DNA of 64,000 bases from Panax quinquefolius (Eukaryota; Streptophyta; Magnoliopsida; Apiales; Araliaceae), in NCBI GenBank assembly GCA_020205615.1, contig CM035171.1, positions 4,384,267 to 4,448,266 on the forward strand, given 5' to 3'. The translations under genes were made by a program, and so were the position numbers. Below are positions 1-11,104 of the stretch, one piece after another. The notes under the pieces were generated by a model. It saw nothing but the letters and a program-made list of their open reading frames with translations, had not been told where the DNA came from and searched no databases. Position 1 is the first letter of the stretch. Each line of letters begins with the position of its first letter.

Positions 1-310
1 GTCAAGCTCTCAAACGCATCGGGAAGGACATGTATGAACCCCGTGGCTAGAATTACACCCGCCGCGAATGCCTTGATTAGGAAGAAAAATTCTTATCCGG
101 ATGCAAAGCCGGAATTATTTTGCCTAGAATGGGGAGCGAAACACCAATTGCACTTGCTACCAGAATTGAAGCAATAGCTGCTATTTTATATTTGAGTGCT
201 TGGCTCTTATCGCGCTCTTCTGATTCTGATTCAGATTCGCACGTACAATCGCCTACAATTAGTGTAGGAATTAGTAGCAAAAGGAGGGACAAGAAGATTA
301 CCTTCGACAT
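1..310 (-). CDS. ZIP family metal transporter, first exon (partial, frameshifted)
   Basis: ZIP (ZRT/IRT-like) proteins import Zn, Fe or Mn across the plasma membrane. The start ATG is at 308-310. It is followed by a signal peptide (residues 1-20, [13 protein letters not shown]...), an acidic cysteine-containing [10 protein letters not shown] segment and a first membrane segment ([20 protein letters not shown]). Residues through PDKNFSS are in one frame, which stops at 77-79. The next conserved block, [20 protein letters not shown] (second membrane segment with the HVLPDA metal-site motif), is at about 5-76 in another frame. The two join if the A-run at 85-89 (T-run on the coding strand) is one base short, so this is either a consensus error or a disabling deletion. 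The gene continues to the left of the window. Family assignment is firm; functional status is open. Confidence 0.85.
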
Positions 311-756
311 ATATAATTTGGGAGGAATTCAAGAGCTACTGCTTAATACTCCACTTTGGTGTGTGTGTGTGTGTGTGTGTCAGTGTGTGTGTGTATATAT
401 ATAATGAGCTCATCTTAAACAAACAGTTCTGCAGTGAAACATAATGAGCTCATCTTAATTAATTATGACTACCAATTGGCTGTGTAGAAACTAAATACAA
501 CTAATTAATTATTTTGGAATTCGAGGAATTGTTGGGTTATTCTATATTAAATCTTGTATTATTATTTTATCTTTTTTATTTTATTGTGGTCCCAACAATA
601 ACAATATAATGGAAGCACAAGAACTGAAATCCTACAAAATTACACATGTTTATCTTTGTTATTCTAGTCTTAAAATTTACCATATCTTTTATAGATCCAC
701 ATTGAGGATCCTATAATTATTTTAAATTCACTTTAAACAAAAAATTAGTCTTAAAA
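311..756. other. Upstream region of the ZIP gene
   Basis: Non-coding. It holds a GT microsatellite interrupted by CAG (about 359-394) running into a short TA tract, and an 18-bp direct repeat (ATAATGAGCTCATCTTAA) at about 401-418 and 441-458. The sequence then enters an AT-rich repeat that is the Helitron C target. No clear TATA element or conserved regulatory site was recognised. Confidence 0.5.
667..756. repeat. Left copy of the 81-92 bp repeat targeted by Helitron C
   Basis: The string GTCTTAAAA recurs at 667 and 748 (period 81 bp). The unit includes CATATCTTTTATAGATCCACA and TTGAGGATCCTATAATTAT. The same unit resumes directly after the right Helitron boundary at 23534, so the insertion went between A756 and the T now at 23534, inside the repeat. 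Confidence 0.75.
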
Positions 757-760
757 CTAG

Positions 761-1240
761 ATATAAACCCCCGCGTTGCGGATTATTTAAATTTTTAATA
801 ATGCATACAATTAATAAATTAAAATATAATAAGAAAATAGTATATTATTGTGCGATGATCAAACACGAAAAACAAATAAATATACATTGTAGGGGATAGT
901 GGTGAGAGTTTACCGATATGTGCATTACACTCTAAGTATGCGACTATTGCTTTTAGGCTAGTGTTAAGTAACCTCAACTTGTGGACAAATCATTTTTTCT
1001 ACTCTTCCCTTTTTCTATTTTTTTTTCAATTTTTCTTAACCAAAGTGTAGCAAACTGATTTATTTTTCACGTTCTTTACTACTTTTGTATTTTATTTACT
1101 TTAAAGAAAGGGTTGCCTCAACTTAACTTTTTACAATCCATAACAAAAAGAGAATAAAAGGATATGCGAAGGTTTAAAAAATCTCTTAAAAATACAATTA
1201 GGAAGCCAATGCTCAAATTATTCAACTTTGTTACTTCACA
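761..1240. other. 3' arm of Helitron C, non-coding
   Basis: AT-rich sequence. The first about 100 bp matches the subterminal part of Helitrons A and B (ATTAATAAATTAAAATATAA). A 28-bp string (TTCAACTTTGTTACTTCACATAACATA) occurs twice around 1221-1248 and 1257-1284, marking the junction with the retrotransposon-derived segment. No gene seen. Confidence 0.6.
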
Positions 1241-2150
1241 TAACATAAAATCCTATTTTCAACTTTGTTACTTCACATAACATATTTAACTCATATGTTC
1301 GTAACTAAACTATTTTCATGAAAAATACCAAATCAGTCCCAAAAATATTTCTTTTCTGGGATTTAGCATCATATAGTCCCATAATGAAAATATATTTTTC
1401 TCGGAATTTTTAAAATTCATTTACTATTTTTCAAAAATCAATTTCTAATTAATTCCTTAAGAAATTAGCTACCTCAAGTTTAACTTCAAAAATTCCCAAA
1501 TCTTGGCAGGACCTTACACATGTTAATGTGAGCCTCCAGTTTAAATTTCATGGTCATCGGAGTTATAGAACTCCAGTTATAGCATTTTTCGTCAAAAAAA
1601 CCTAAATATTGAAATGGTCATAACTTGTTCATTTTAAGTCAGAATGAGCTCATTTTTGGACACGGTGTTCTTTATACCATATACTTTTATGTCCCAAAAG
1701 GCCTGAATTTTTCTCACTAATTAAGTGGCCGAAACAGCCCTTACAAAAACGTGGCAGCAGCTTTTTGGACATTTTGAAGTTTTGACTCCTTTGCTAAAAT
1801 CAGTCCACACGAAAATCTACAACACCTTTTTCATTGATTCCACTTGGATTAGTTAGGTAACTCATTGATCTAACTCTAGGACTTAACCACACTCAAAAAT
1901 TCAAATATAATAGGAGATTTAGTCAATTGAATTTCATGTTACGTTTTTCACCAAAATCTGGTTTTTAACTCCTTGTGATTTTTAAGAAACTTTCATGTTT
2001 TCACATACTAACCAACATAACTCATCATAACACTTACTAATACCACGTATACCCATGATTTTCATTAGTCCAATGCTTTTATTATGACTTTCATCATAAA
2101 CCACGTAAACTGTTCATTTTAGTTGAAGAAATATTTGAGGGTTTAAGAAA
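1241..2150. repeat. Duplicated 0.9-kb segment of unknown origin (copy 1)
   Basis: Near-identical to 8130-9040. It contains a stretch about sensing-free non-coding text such as GGTCATCGGAGTTATAGAAC and GGTCATAACTTGTTCATTTT, of a kind often met in plant LTR retrotransposon non-coding regions. It replaces the sequence expected for reverse transcriptase to the left of the gag-protease remnant. No ORF and no clear termini were found. Confidence 0.55.
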
Positions 2151-2453
2151 TGGGTTTTATACTGGGGTCAATACGAAATTCGATTTCACGCTCTAAGTAG
2201 GCTAAGAAGTCTTCAAGAATACGCCAGGAAATTTATTAATAATAGAAATATCATTCAAAACTGTGACTCTCATCCAAGACTTGGATAGTACGTCACATTG
2301 ATACCAACTGTGACTTATATCCCTTAACCTAGATAGCACCTCACAATGATACCTATAAACTTTTCATCTTCATTCACGATGTCGCCTCTGAGAAAGTCCG
2401 CTTTGCATGTGCATTCCACACAAGAAAGTCAACAACGAAAGGTTCGGGGCTCT

Positions 2454-2717
2454 TTACTTATGGCTTGATATGACAATAATTGACTTTAGTAGTTTGGTTA
2501 CTTGAATTCGCACAACAAGTTGGTTATGAATATAAAAGCTAACAACCTTACGAAAAGCATGATGAGTAGTTAACCAATTGATTCCTAAAATCACATCAAA
2601 GGCAAATATTTTCAAAAAGATAAGATCGACAGGTAACGTGAAAATGTTTATTTGAATCAAACAAGATTTAAAAATAGTAGCGGTAATGAAGGCTCCTACT
2701 AACGAAGTTTCAACCAA
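2454..2717 (-). pseudogene. Retroviral-type aspartic protease remnant
   Basis: An 87-codon open stretch includes LPVDLIFLKIFAFDVILGIN followed by WLTTHHA. This matches the C-terminal part of Ty3/gypsy protease (consensus near FDVILGMDWL, residues about 45-60 of the stretch). The N-terminal catalytic D-S/T-G is not in this frame, so the domain is incomplete. It sits between gag and the lost RT, the normal gypsy order. Confidence 0.7.
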
Positions 2718-2915
2718 TGAGTCAAAGTTTAACTTCTTGAGTCAAATTTAAACGTTGAACACAACTAGGTGAAATAAAAGAGTGGGTAGAACTGGTATCT
2801 AACACGCAGATAGACTTCTTGCAAGAGATTATGATTAACTTACCCGTGATAATTTTATTCGGGTTCCTCGTCACGAGAAAAAAAACGCTCTCTTAAACCA
2901 CGGGCTTTGGTTTGT

Positions 2916-4080
2916 TCAGGGGATGACCTTTGGTGCCTCCATCCTAGTTGAATTTGTCTTCAGTAAACGACAAAATCGAGCTAAGTGACCTTCTCTTCCA
3001 CAATTATAACATGCTTTGGACGGCATGGCATAGTTCGGACTGATGTGTCCCTCTCCTCCGCATTTGAAGCATATGATAGGTGGTCTTTCTCCTTCCTTAA
3101 CTACGGTCTTTGGTCGACGTCTTTCCATCATTGTTGAATCTCCTTTTCTTGAAATGTCCATTCTTATTGCTTTGAATTTCGATTACCACCGAAGTGGTTA
3201 CCATATCTCGCCCGTTGATTACCTCCACGCTTGTTGTCACCGCTTTGATGACTACTCATTTGGTATTATAATTTTGCCGACCGCTCTCTTTTAGTTAACG
3301 TTGACTCGTTATCGCGCCTCCACTAATCGAGCCCTATTTACAACATCCGAATACAAACACGTTTATGAGAAATAAGATGTTGACGATCTCCGCTTCAAAC
3401 CTCTTAAAAACATTCGCGCCATTCTCTCTTCATTATCCACCAAGTGGGACGAAATCGTGATAACTCCGCAAATTTTGCCTCGTATCGCATTGCGACACGG
3501 CCATATTGTTTTGTTCCAACTTGATAAACTCGACCTCCTTCATATGGCGAATACTTTCGGGAAAGTATTTGTCGTTGAATGACTCCTCGAACTTCTCCTA
3601 AGATATCTTCAAGACAAAGAAGTTGAGTACGTTTTTACCGATTCCCACCAAAGAATCTACCTCTCCGCCGCAACATAAAGGCAAGAAAGGAACCTTTTGC
3701 TCTCGGAGCATCCCAAGACATCAAATATCTTGTAATCTGCTTTATCCATGTTTCCGCCGAAGTGGTTTTGGCTCTCCCTTAAACTCCGGTGGTCCCAGCT
3801 CCTTGAATTGTTTAAGCGGTGATCACCGAGAGTTTTTCGTGTTTCCACCTACGTTTTGGATGTAAGTCGTTTTCACCGATGTTGCATGAATTCTAAAACC
3901 TCTTAAACGCATCGTGCCGCTCGTCAATTGACGGTGTTATTGTTTACGGAGCGATTATCGCCATCCTGCTGCACATTGTCCCGATTATTGATCCGTGGAG
4001 AATCAACGGTCTCGTGCTCCATTCTTTATTCTCAACATTTCTGGATGCCATTTTCAAACACCGCCACAAAATAAGAGTTA
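2916..4080 (-). pseudogene. gag remnant with two CCHC zinc knuckles
   Basis: The readable C-terminal part (2916-3161) has CFKCGGEGHISPNY, a knuckle whose last Cys is replaced by Tyr, followed by an intact CYNCGREGHLARFC. Upstream gag (3.2-4.1 kb) can be matched only to the second copy at 10.1-10.9 kb, with many frame shifts. Gag packages element RNA; here it cannot make a full protein. Confidence 0.75.
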
Positions 4081-5299
4081 ATTGACATGCAACATATTAT
4101 CACTATACTCTCGACCGACCAATCAAATACCAAATAAACTTAGATAGGTCATACTAGTGAAGGAATTCCCTATCTCTCCCCTCCTAGTTCTTATCTCACA
4201 TCTTAGCCAGGGATCATATCCTAAGCTCGATACCAACCGTGACGCCCCCAAAATTAGGTATACGCCACCCATCTTGGGTCGCCACTTACATGGTACATAA
4301 ATTCAAATACAAACTTAATTATACATCCGTGGTAATAACATACGACAATACATAAACCGAGAGTTCTAATAGAATATTGTCATTTAGACAATATCCATAC
4401 TCAAAAGGAGTCCTCATTACATTTATTATCACACTATTTAATGTAATAGTGAGGACTACTAATGCTATCTTCCGAGACCATCACTCTTTTTCCCGACTCG
4501 TCCAAACTATATTCTCATTTTCAAAGAGAAACGGTGAAAGAAAGGGTGAGCTCAACTAGCCCAAAGAAGAAATATTATAACTAAGATAATGCAGAATAAA
4601 TTATCAATAGTCTTCAACAATGTTAAACCGATAAAATACAATAGACAACCGGTTTAATCTGCATAATGAATATCGCAATCCATTAAAAGAGTCAGTAGAA
4701 AATAAAGTCTACTATCTTTTAGGTTTTAAAAGGTTTTCATCAATTTTTATCACTAAGACTCAGGTTTAATGAATAAACCACAATATCTAATCATCCCCGC
4801 ATACCACTGGCCAAGGATTTTCATCAAATTATCAATGGTCATGACTATACCGAATCACCCCGGTCATAATCATACCAAAAACTATCCATCATCACGCATT
4901 ACAAAGCCAATCGAGGACTTTTATCACATCATTTATAACAAGCCATGATTATACCGAATGAATCTCGGTCATAATCATACTAAGTTCATCTATGCGCACG
5001 TAAGCCAAAGATAACATAATATAACATGAGGATGATGACAATGACATAATAATTCAATAAAACAAGTTCACGAATTAATTTATTCAGAACTAATAACGCC
5101 CAAATTGTCAACATGACATCTTGCTTAGAGAGTAAAATTCAAGAATGATCGGAAGAATATTTCCATGAAAAGATCTTTGGATGAAACGCAAATATCAAGA
5201 ATATTCTACTAATTTCATGGAGTATAGAAGTCAAAGTTTTAACCTAACTGGGTATAATAAAGAATGGAATAACAAAGGAAATCACCATGCATGCGGTAC

Positions 5300-5720
5300 T
5301 TGCATGATAAAAGTTATTCCAATGTAATAATAATAATGTAAACAGTCGTCAGTGAAATTCACACCAACGGGATGTTCCAATGTAATAATAAAGATGGAAA
5401 CCGATAAAAAACACAGATAGTATAAACAATGAATGATAGATATTCCAACATGAGATGTTCCGATGAATAATAATAAAGACGGAACCAGGTGTAAAACACA
5501 CGCATGTGATGTTCCAACAGAATAATAATAAACCAAGTAATAATAAAAGGATTTCACAGATTATGTATAGGGAGTATCTGGCAGATCTGAGTTATTCCAA
5601 ATGTAATAAATAAGAATGGAATAACATAGAGGATTTCACCAAGTATAGGGTATGTATGCGTATACAAAGTTATTCCAAACAGAATAATAAAGAATGGAAT
5701 AATGAAGTTCTCTTCGTGAA
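5300..5720. repeat. Degenerate 50-60 bp subrepeats in LTR
   Basis: About six units built on GATGTTCCAATGTAATAATA followed by AAGATGGAACC and GTAAAACACA. The same array occurs in the LTRs at 12.15-12.55, 50.55-51.05 (inverted) and 59.05-59.5 kb. Tandem subrepeats in LTR U3 often act as enhancers; that role here is inference. Confidence 0.65.
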
Positions 5721-6029
5721 TAAGAAAGAATAACACCCTTTACGTACAACAAATAATATCCCTTACCTTAGAAGAACCGAATATTGGAAAAGTGAAGTAG
5801 CAGAATACTTTTCTTCTTTCTCTCTATAGTTTCTCTCTCAGAGTTTCAATGAATTCGTAAGAAATAATGAAGGAATGAAGCTTTCTATTTATAGAAAAAC
5901 CGAGGGTGGCTCTTGGTCTTAACGAAGGGTCAAAATGACTCTTGGTAATATGAAGAGACAACTACTATTCATGCGAAGGGTAATTAACCTGGAACAATCA
6001 AGAAAAGGCGATTAACTCTTGGTAATATT

Positions 6030-6325
6030 GAAGGGACAACTACTATTTCATGAAGGGTAATTACTATTGATTAAGGTAATTACTTATGACGAAGGTAATT
6101 ACTATATGAAGAAGGTAATTACTATTGATCGAAGGTAAATACTATTGATGAAGGTAAATACTATTGAAGGTAAGGTATTACTATTCACAAAGGTAATTAC
6201 TATTCACAAAGGTAAATACTATTCACAAAGGTAAAATACTATTGACGAAGGTAAATACTATCGAACAAAGGTAATTACTATTCACAAAGGTAATTACTAT
6301 TCACAAAGGTAAATACTATCGATTG
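6030..6325. repeat. Short tandem array in LTR (about 18-20 bp units)
   Basis: About 14 units of AAGGTAATTACTATTCACA and variants (GGTAAATACTATTGACGA). The second LTR copy has the matching array at about 12895-13165 with a different unit order. Confidence 0.8.
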
Positions 6326-8129
6326 AAGAGACTCTTAGATGATGACATATGGGCCCCCCCCATAAAATAATCAAACTTACCACAAACGCCTCATAATAGA
6401 CTCTTTATATACATCAAGGATTGAATAAATATTACCACAAATCATTTTATTTTTAATCAACACATATTTAATCTTTCAACAATTATTAATCATTTATAAC
6501 TTGTCATCTCAATTAATAATATAACATATTATACTGAGATGATCTTGTGACAATAATTGAATCAATAATATAAGAGATATGATGCGTTAATTATCGTAGT
6601 AATAATCGAGTATAGCTAAGTGACTTCTCACGTAAGCATCAATAATCAATACCGTGTGCTACTATGCAACCACGCCAGACATTATACTTTTACTACTAGG
6701 GTAGTTCAATGTTTTAACGGTAACACCTCTGCCGTTATTTTTATAGAAAGATAATTTTGTCGCTTTCTAACTACGATAATACTTCCATTCAGGGGTCCAC
6801 CATCGATTGAGCCAGTCGCATACGAATATTCCCCACACAAAAGAATATTCCCCACCAAACGAATATTTTATAACAACTTGCTTACTTTTGCAAAATTTAT
6901 AAATATTACCCACAACTATAACATTATATCAAATTTATTCCATAATATTCAAAATAATATTTATAGAAAATTCATCTTTATTTATAAAAGTCGGGTCTTA
7001 CAACCTCCCTTCTTATGAAATTTCGCCCTCGAAATTAGGGTAAGTACGTACTCGATATGATAAAGAGGTGAGGATACCTTGAATACCTTTATCGTTAAAA
7101 ATATTAAATTCATCTTCTAATCCTACCAAAGATATTCATTAACAATTCATCTTTGCACTACAAAGCAAAAGATATACAATCGTAAAACCAATAATCTTTG
7201 AGACGCAGACTTAATAGTATCACGACCACGAATTATCCATGCACCTTCGCCAAAGATATTCGTGTTTTTCAATTACTGGTCATGATTATACCGAATAATC
7301 CTTGGTCATAATCATACCAAGTCTATCAATGCACTACTACTAAAGATGACTTTTACCACATCCATGAATTAATATTTCATGAATTAATAATTAATCCATA
7401 TCATCGAATCATCCCCGCACTACTGCCAAGGATAATTAATTAATCCATATCATTAGTATCGAATCATCCCGCACTACAAAGATAATCGTGTATTCGCCAA
7501 AGATAATACCAAAGATAATCGATATTCATTAGTATCACGACCACAAATTATCCATGCACTACTACCAAAGATAAAGATAATTAAGTGTATTCATTAAGAT
7601 ATCGTATTCACAAATTATCCATGCACTACTACCAAAGATAATCGTGTATTCATTAGTATCACGACCACAAATTATCCATGCACTACTACCAAAGATAATC
7701 GTGTTTTCAATTACGGTTATGATTATTAGAACAATCTCGGTCATAATCATACCAAGTCCATCTATGCACTACGTGAGCCATGATGACTTTCAACATAATA
7801 TAAACATGAGGATAATGATATAAAGAATCAATCAAATGAGATAAAGGATAAATATTAAACATTTATAATATAATTTATCCAGATTCAAGAATATCCCCAT
7901 GTTATCAATCACTTAATAATCTCATAATCTAATATCATTAATATTATAACAATATTTTAATCACTTCTTAAATTTATAAACAATTTATCTCAATTGTTTA
8001 CGCTTTACCATATAATGCATTTAATCATTCAAAAATACCATACTCATAAGATATCATCACCAATTATCAAATCCCTCATCAAAAAAATATGCATATACTC
8101 TATATAGGATTCTCTAGCCATAAAATCAT

Positions 8130-9040
8130 ATTTTCACTTTTGTTACTTCACATAACATATTTAACTCATATATTTGTAATTAAACTATTTTCATGAAAAA
8201 TACCAAATCAGTCCCAAAAATATTTCTTTTCTGGGATTTAGCATAATATAGTCCCATAATGAAAATATATTTTTCTCGGAATTTTTAAAATTCATTTACT
8301 ATTTTTCAAAAATCAATTTCTAATTAATTCCTTAAGAAATTAGCTACCTCAAGTTTAACTCCAAAAATTCCCAAATCTTGGCAGGACCTTACACATGTTA
8401 ATGTGAGCCTTCAGTTTAAATTTCATGGTCATCGGAGTTATAGAACTCCAGTTATAGCATTTTTCGTCAAAAAACCTAAATATTGAAATGGTCATAACTT
8501 GTTCATTTTAAGTCAGAATGAGCTCATTTTTGGACACGATGTTCTTTATACCATATACTTTTATGTCCCAAAAGGCCTGAATTTTTCTCACTAATTAAGT
8601 GGCCGAAACAGCCCTTACAAAAACGTGGCAGCAGCTTTTTGGACATTTTGAAGTTTTGACTCCTTTGCTAAAATCAGTCCACACGAAAATCTACAACACC
8701 TTTTTCATTGATTCCACTTGGATTAGTTAGGTAACTCATAGATCTAACTCTAGGACTTAACCACACTCAAAAATTCAAAATATAATAGGAGATTTGGTCA
8801 ATTGAATTTCATGTTACGTTTTCACCAAAATCTGATTTTTAACTCCTTGTGATTTTTAAGAAACTTTCATGTTTTCACATACTAACCAACATAACTCATC
8901 ATAACACTTACTAATACCACGTATACCCATGATTTTCATTAGTCCAATGCTTTTATTATGACTTTCATCATAAACCACGTAAACCTATTCATTTTAGTTG
9001 AAGAAATATTTGAGGGTTTAAGAAATGGGTTTTATCTTTG
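8130..9040. repeat. Duplicated 0.9-kb segment of unknown origin (copy 2)
   Basis: Matches 1241-2150 almost base for base with scattered substitutions and one-base indels. No coding potential was seen. Its presence in the same relative place in both copies means it was there before the duplication. Confidence 0.6.
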
Positions 9041-9419
9041 GGGTCAATACGAAATCGATTTCACGCTCTAAGTAGGCTAAGAAGTCTTCAAGAATACGCC
9101 AGAAATTTATTAATAATAGAAATATCATTCAAAAGCGTGACTCTCATCCAAGACTTGGATAGTACGTCACATTGATACCAACCGTGACTTCTATCCTTAA
9201 CCTAGATAGCACCTCACAATGATACCTATAAACTTGCCATCTTCATTCACGATGTCGCCTATAGAAAGTCCGGCTTTTGCATTCCACAAGGAAGTCAACA
9301 ACGAAAGGTTCGGGCTCTTTACTTATGGCTTGATATGACAATAATTGACTTTAGTAGTTTGGTTACTTGAATTTGCACAACAAGTTGGTTATGAATATAA
9401 AAGCTAACAACCTTATTTA

Positions 9420-9620
9420 AAAGCATGATGAGTAGTTAAACAATTGATTCCTAAAATCACATCAAAGGCAAATATTTTCAAAAAGATAAGATCGACGGTG
9501 TAACGTGAAAATGTTTATTTGAATCAAACAAGATTTAAAAATAGTAAGCAGAATGTAAGGCTCCTACTAACGAAGTTTCAACCAATAAGTCAAAGTTTAA
9601 CTTCTTGAGTCAAATTTAAA
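9420..9620 (-). pseudogene. Protease remnant, copy 2
   Basis: Second copy of the gypsy protease C-terminus seen at 2454-2717, with an extra indel near 9490-9500 (GGTGTAACG against AGGTAACG) that breaks the frame. Confidence 0.6.
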
Positions 9621-9731
9621 CGTTGAACACAACTAGGTGAAATAAAAGAGTGGGTAGGCGGTATCAACACGGTATAGACTTTGCAAGAGCTTATGATTAA
9701 CTTACCGTGATAATTTTATTGAGGTTCCTCG

Positions 9732-10950
9732 TCACACGAGAAAAAAATGCTCTCTTAAACTACGGCTTTGGTTTTCTGGGATGACCTTTGGTGCCTCCAT
9801 CCTAGTTGAATTTGTCTTTAGTAAGCGACAAAATCGAGCTAAGTGACCTTCTCTTCCACAATTATAACATGCTTTTGACGGCATGGGCTCGATTCGACCG
9901 ATGTGTCCTCTCTCCGCATTTGAAGCATATGATAGGTGGTCTTTCTCCTTCCTTAACAACGGGTCTTTGATGTCGACTTCTTTCCATCATTGTTGAATCT
10001 CCTTTTCTTGAAATGTCCATTCTTATTGCTTTGACCCTGATTACCACCGAAGTGGTTACCATATTTGGCCTGTTGATTCCCTCCACGCTTGTTGTCACCG
10101 CTTTGATGACTACTCTCGCTGGTATTATAATTTTGCCATACCGCTTCTCTTTTAGTTCGTTGACTCGTTATCGCGCTCCACTAATCGAGCCCTATTTACA
10201 ACATCTAAATATAAACACGGTTTATGAGAAATAAGATGTTGACGTATCTCCCGCTTCAAACCTCTTAAAACATTCGCGCCATTCTCTCTTCATTATCCAC
10301 CAAGTGGGACCTTAAATCGTGATAACTCCGCAAATTTTGCCTCGTATTGCGACACGGTCATATTATTTTGTTCCAACTTGATAAACTCCACCTCCTTCAT
10401 GTGGCGAATACTTTCGTGAAAGTATTTGTCGTTGAAACGACTCCTGGAACTTCTCCCAAGATATCTTCAAGACAAAGAAGTTGAGTACGTTTTTTACCGA
10501 TTCCCCACGAAGAATCGCTCTCTGGCAGCAACATAAAGGCGTAGAAAGGAACCTTTTGCTCCTCGGAGCATCCCAAGACATCAAATATCTTGGTAATCTG
10601 CTTTATCCATGCTTCGCGCGAAGTGGTTTTGGCTCTCCTTAAACTCCGGTGGTCCCAGCTCCTTGAATTGTTTAGCGGTGACCGCCTCGAGAGTTTTCCG
10701 TGTTTCCACCTACGTTTTTGGATGTAAGTCTTTACCGATGTTGCATGAATTCTAAAACCTCTTAAACGCATCTCGTCGTTCGTCAATTGATCGGTGTTAT
10801 TGTTTTACGGGAGGATTATCGCCATCCTGTTGCACATTGTCTCGATTATTGATCTGTGGAGAATCAGCAGTCTCTGTGCTCCATTGCTATTCTCAACATT
10901 CTCGGATGCCATTTTCAAAAACACCCACACAAAATAAGGGTTAATTGACA
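9732..10950 (-). pseudogene. gag remnant, copy 2 (zinc knuckles split between frames)
   Basis: The intact knuckle CYNCGREGHLARFC is at about 9800-9875. The preceding half knuckle CFKCGERTHRSN is in another frame at about 9885-9930. A further open stretch (10397-10786) holds gag body sequence. The shift between the knuckles makes the product non-functional. Confidence 0.7.
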
Positions 10951-11104
10951 TGCAACATATTATCACTATACTCAATCACCAACCAATCAAATACCAAATA
11001 AACTTAGGTAGGTCATACTTAGCGAAGGAATTCCCTATCTCTCCCCTCCTAGTTCTTATCTCACATCTTAGCTGAGGATCATATCCTAAGCTCGATACCA
11101 ACCA

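Larger units (their letters stand above)
2150..4239 (-). mobile_element. Chromovirus internal region, copy 1 (gag-protease, decayed)
   Basis: Ty3/gypsy internal sequence read right to left on the minus strand: a primer-binding site next to the LTR, gag, two zinc knuckles, protease, then loss of pol at about 2150 where the unrelated 0.9-kb segment begins. The primer-binding site (4223-4236, minus TGGTATCGAGC) resembles the initiator-Met tRNA complement with one base missing. Frames are broken repeatedly. The region aligns with 9040-11104 at high identity with small indels. Confidence 0.75.
4240..7002 (-). mobile_element. Chromovirus LTR, 2.76 kb
   Basis: Plus-strand ends are TGACGCCCCC at 4240 and GGGTCTTACA ending at 7002, i.e. 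TG...CA. The LTR reads TGTAAGACCC... on the minus strand. It is flanked on the left by a tRNA-like primer-binding site and on the right by a polypurine tract (minus AAGAAGGGAGG, 7003-7015). It therefore serves as 5' LTR of the left internal piece and 3' LTR of the right one. It contains two internal repeat arrays, listed separately. Confidence 0.8.
7003..11104 (-). mobile_element. Chromovirus internal region, copy 2 (polypurine tract to primer-binding site)
   Basis: Bounded by the polypurine tract at 7003-7015 and the primer-binding site at 11092-11104. With LTRs 4240-7002 and 11105-13839 it forms an LTR-internal-LTR unit of about 9.6 kb, minus orientation. Only about 4.1 kb of interior remains. 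From 7.1 to 8.1 kb are LTR-like repeats (CACTACTACCAAAGATAATC) in place of RT/RNase H/integrase. From 8.13 to 9.04 kb is the unknown duplicated segment. From 9.04 to 11.10 kb are protease and gag remnants. Confidence 0.7.

Noticed and set aside
3623..3865. Plus-strand ORFs over the gag remnants (also 10013-10234)
   Set aside because: They are antisense shadows of the decayed minus-strand gag.
5282..5736. Overlapping ORFs in LTR (also 12096-12581 and 59020-59437)
   Set aside because: The text is the LTR subrepeat read through; the same peptide pieces (YYSVGT, LEHP) recur in several frames and copies with indels.
6030..6325. CRISPR-like array
   Set aside because: Units are contiguous with no unique spacers, lie in an LTR, and the genome is a plant's.
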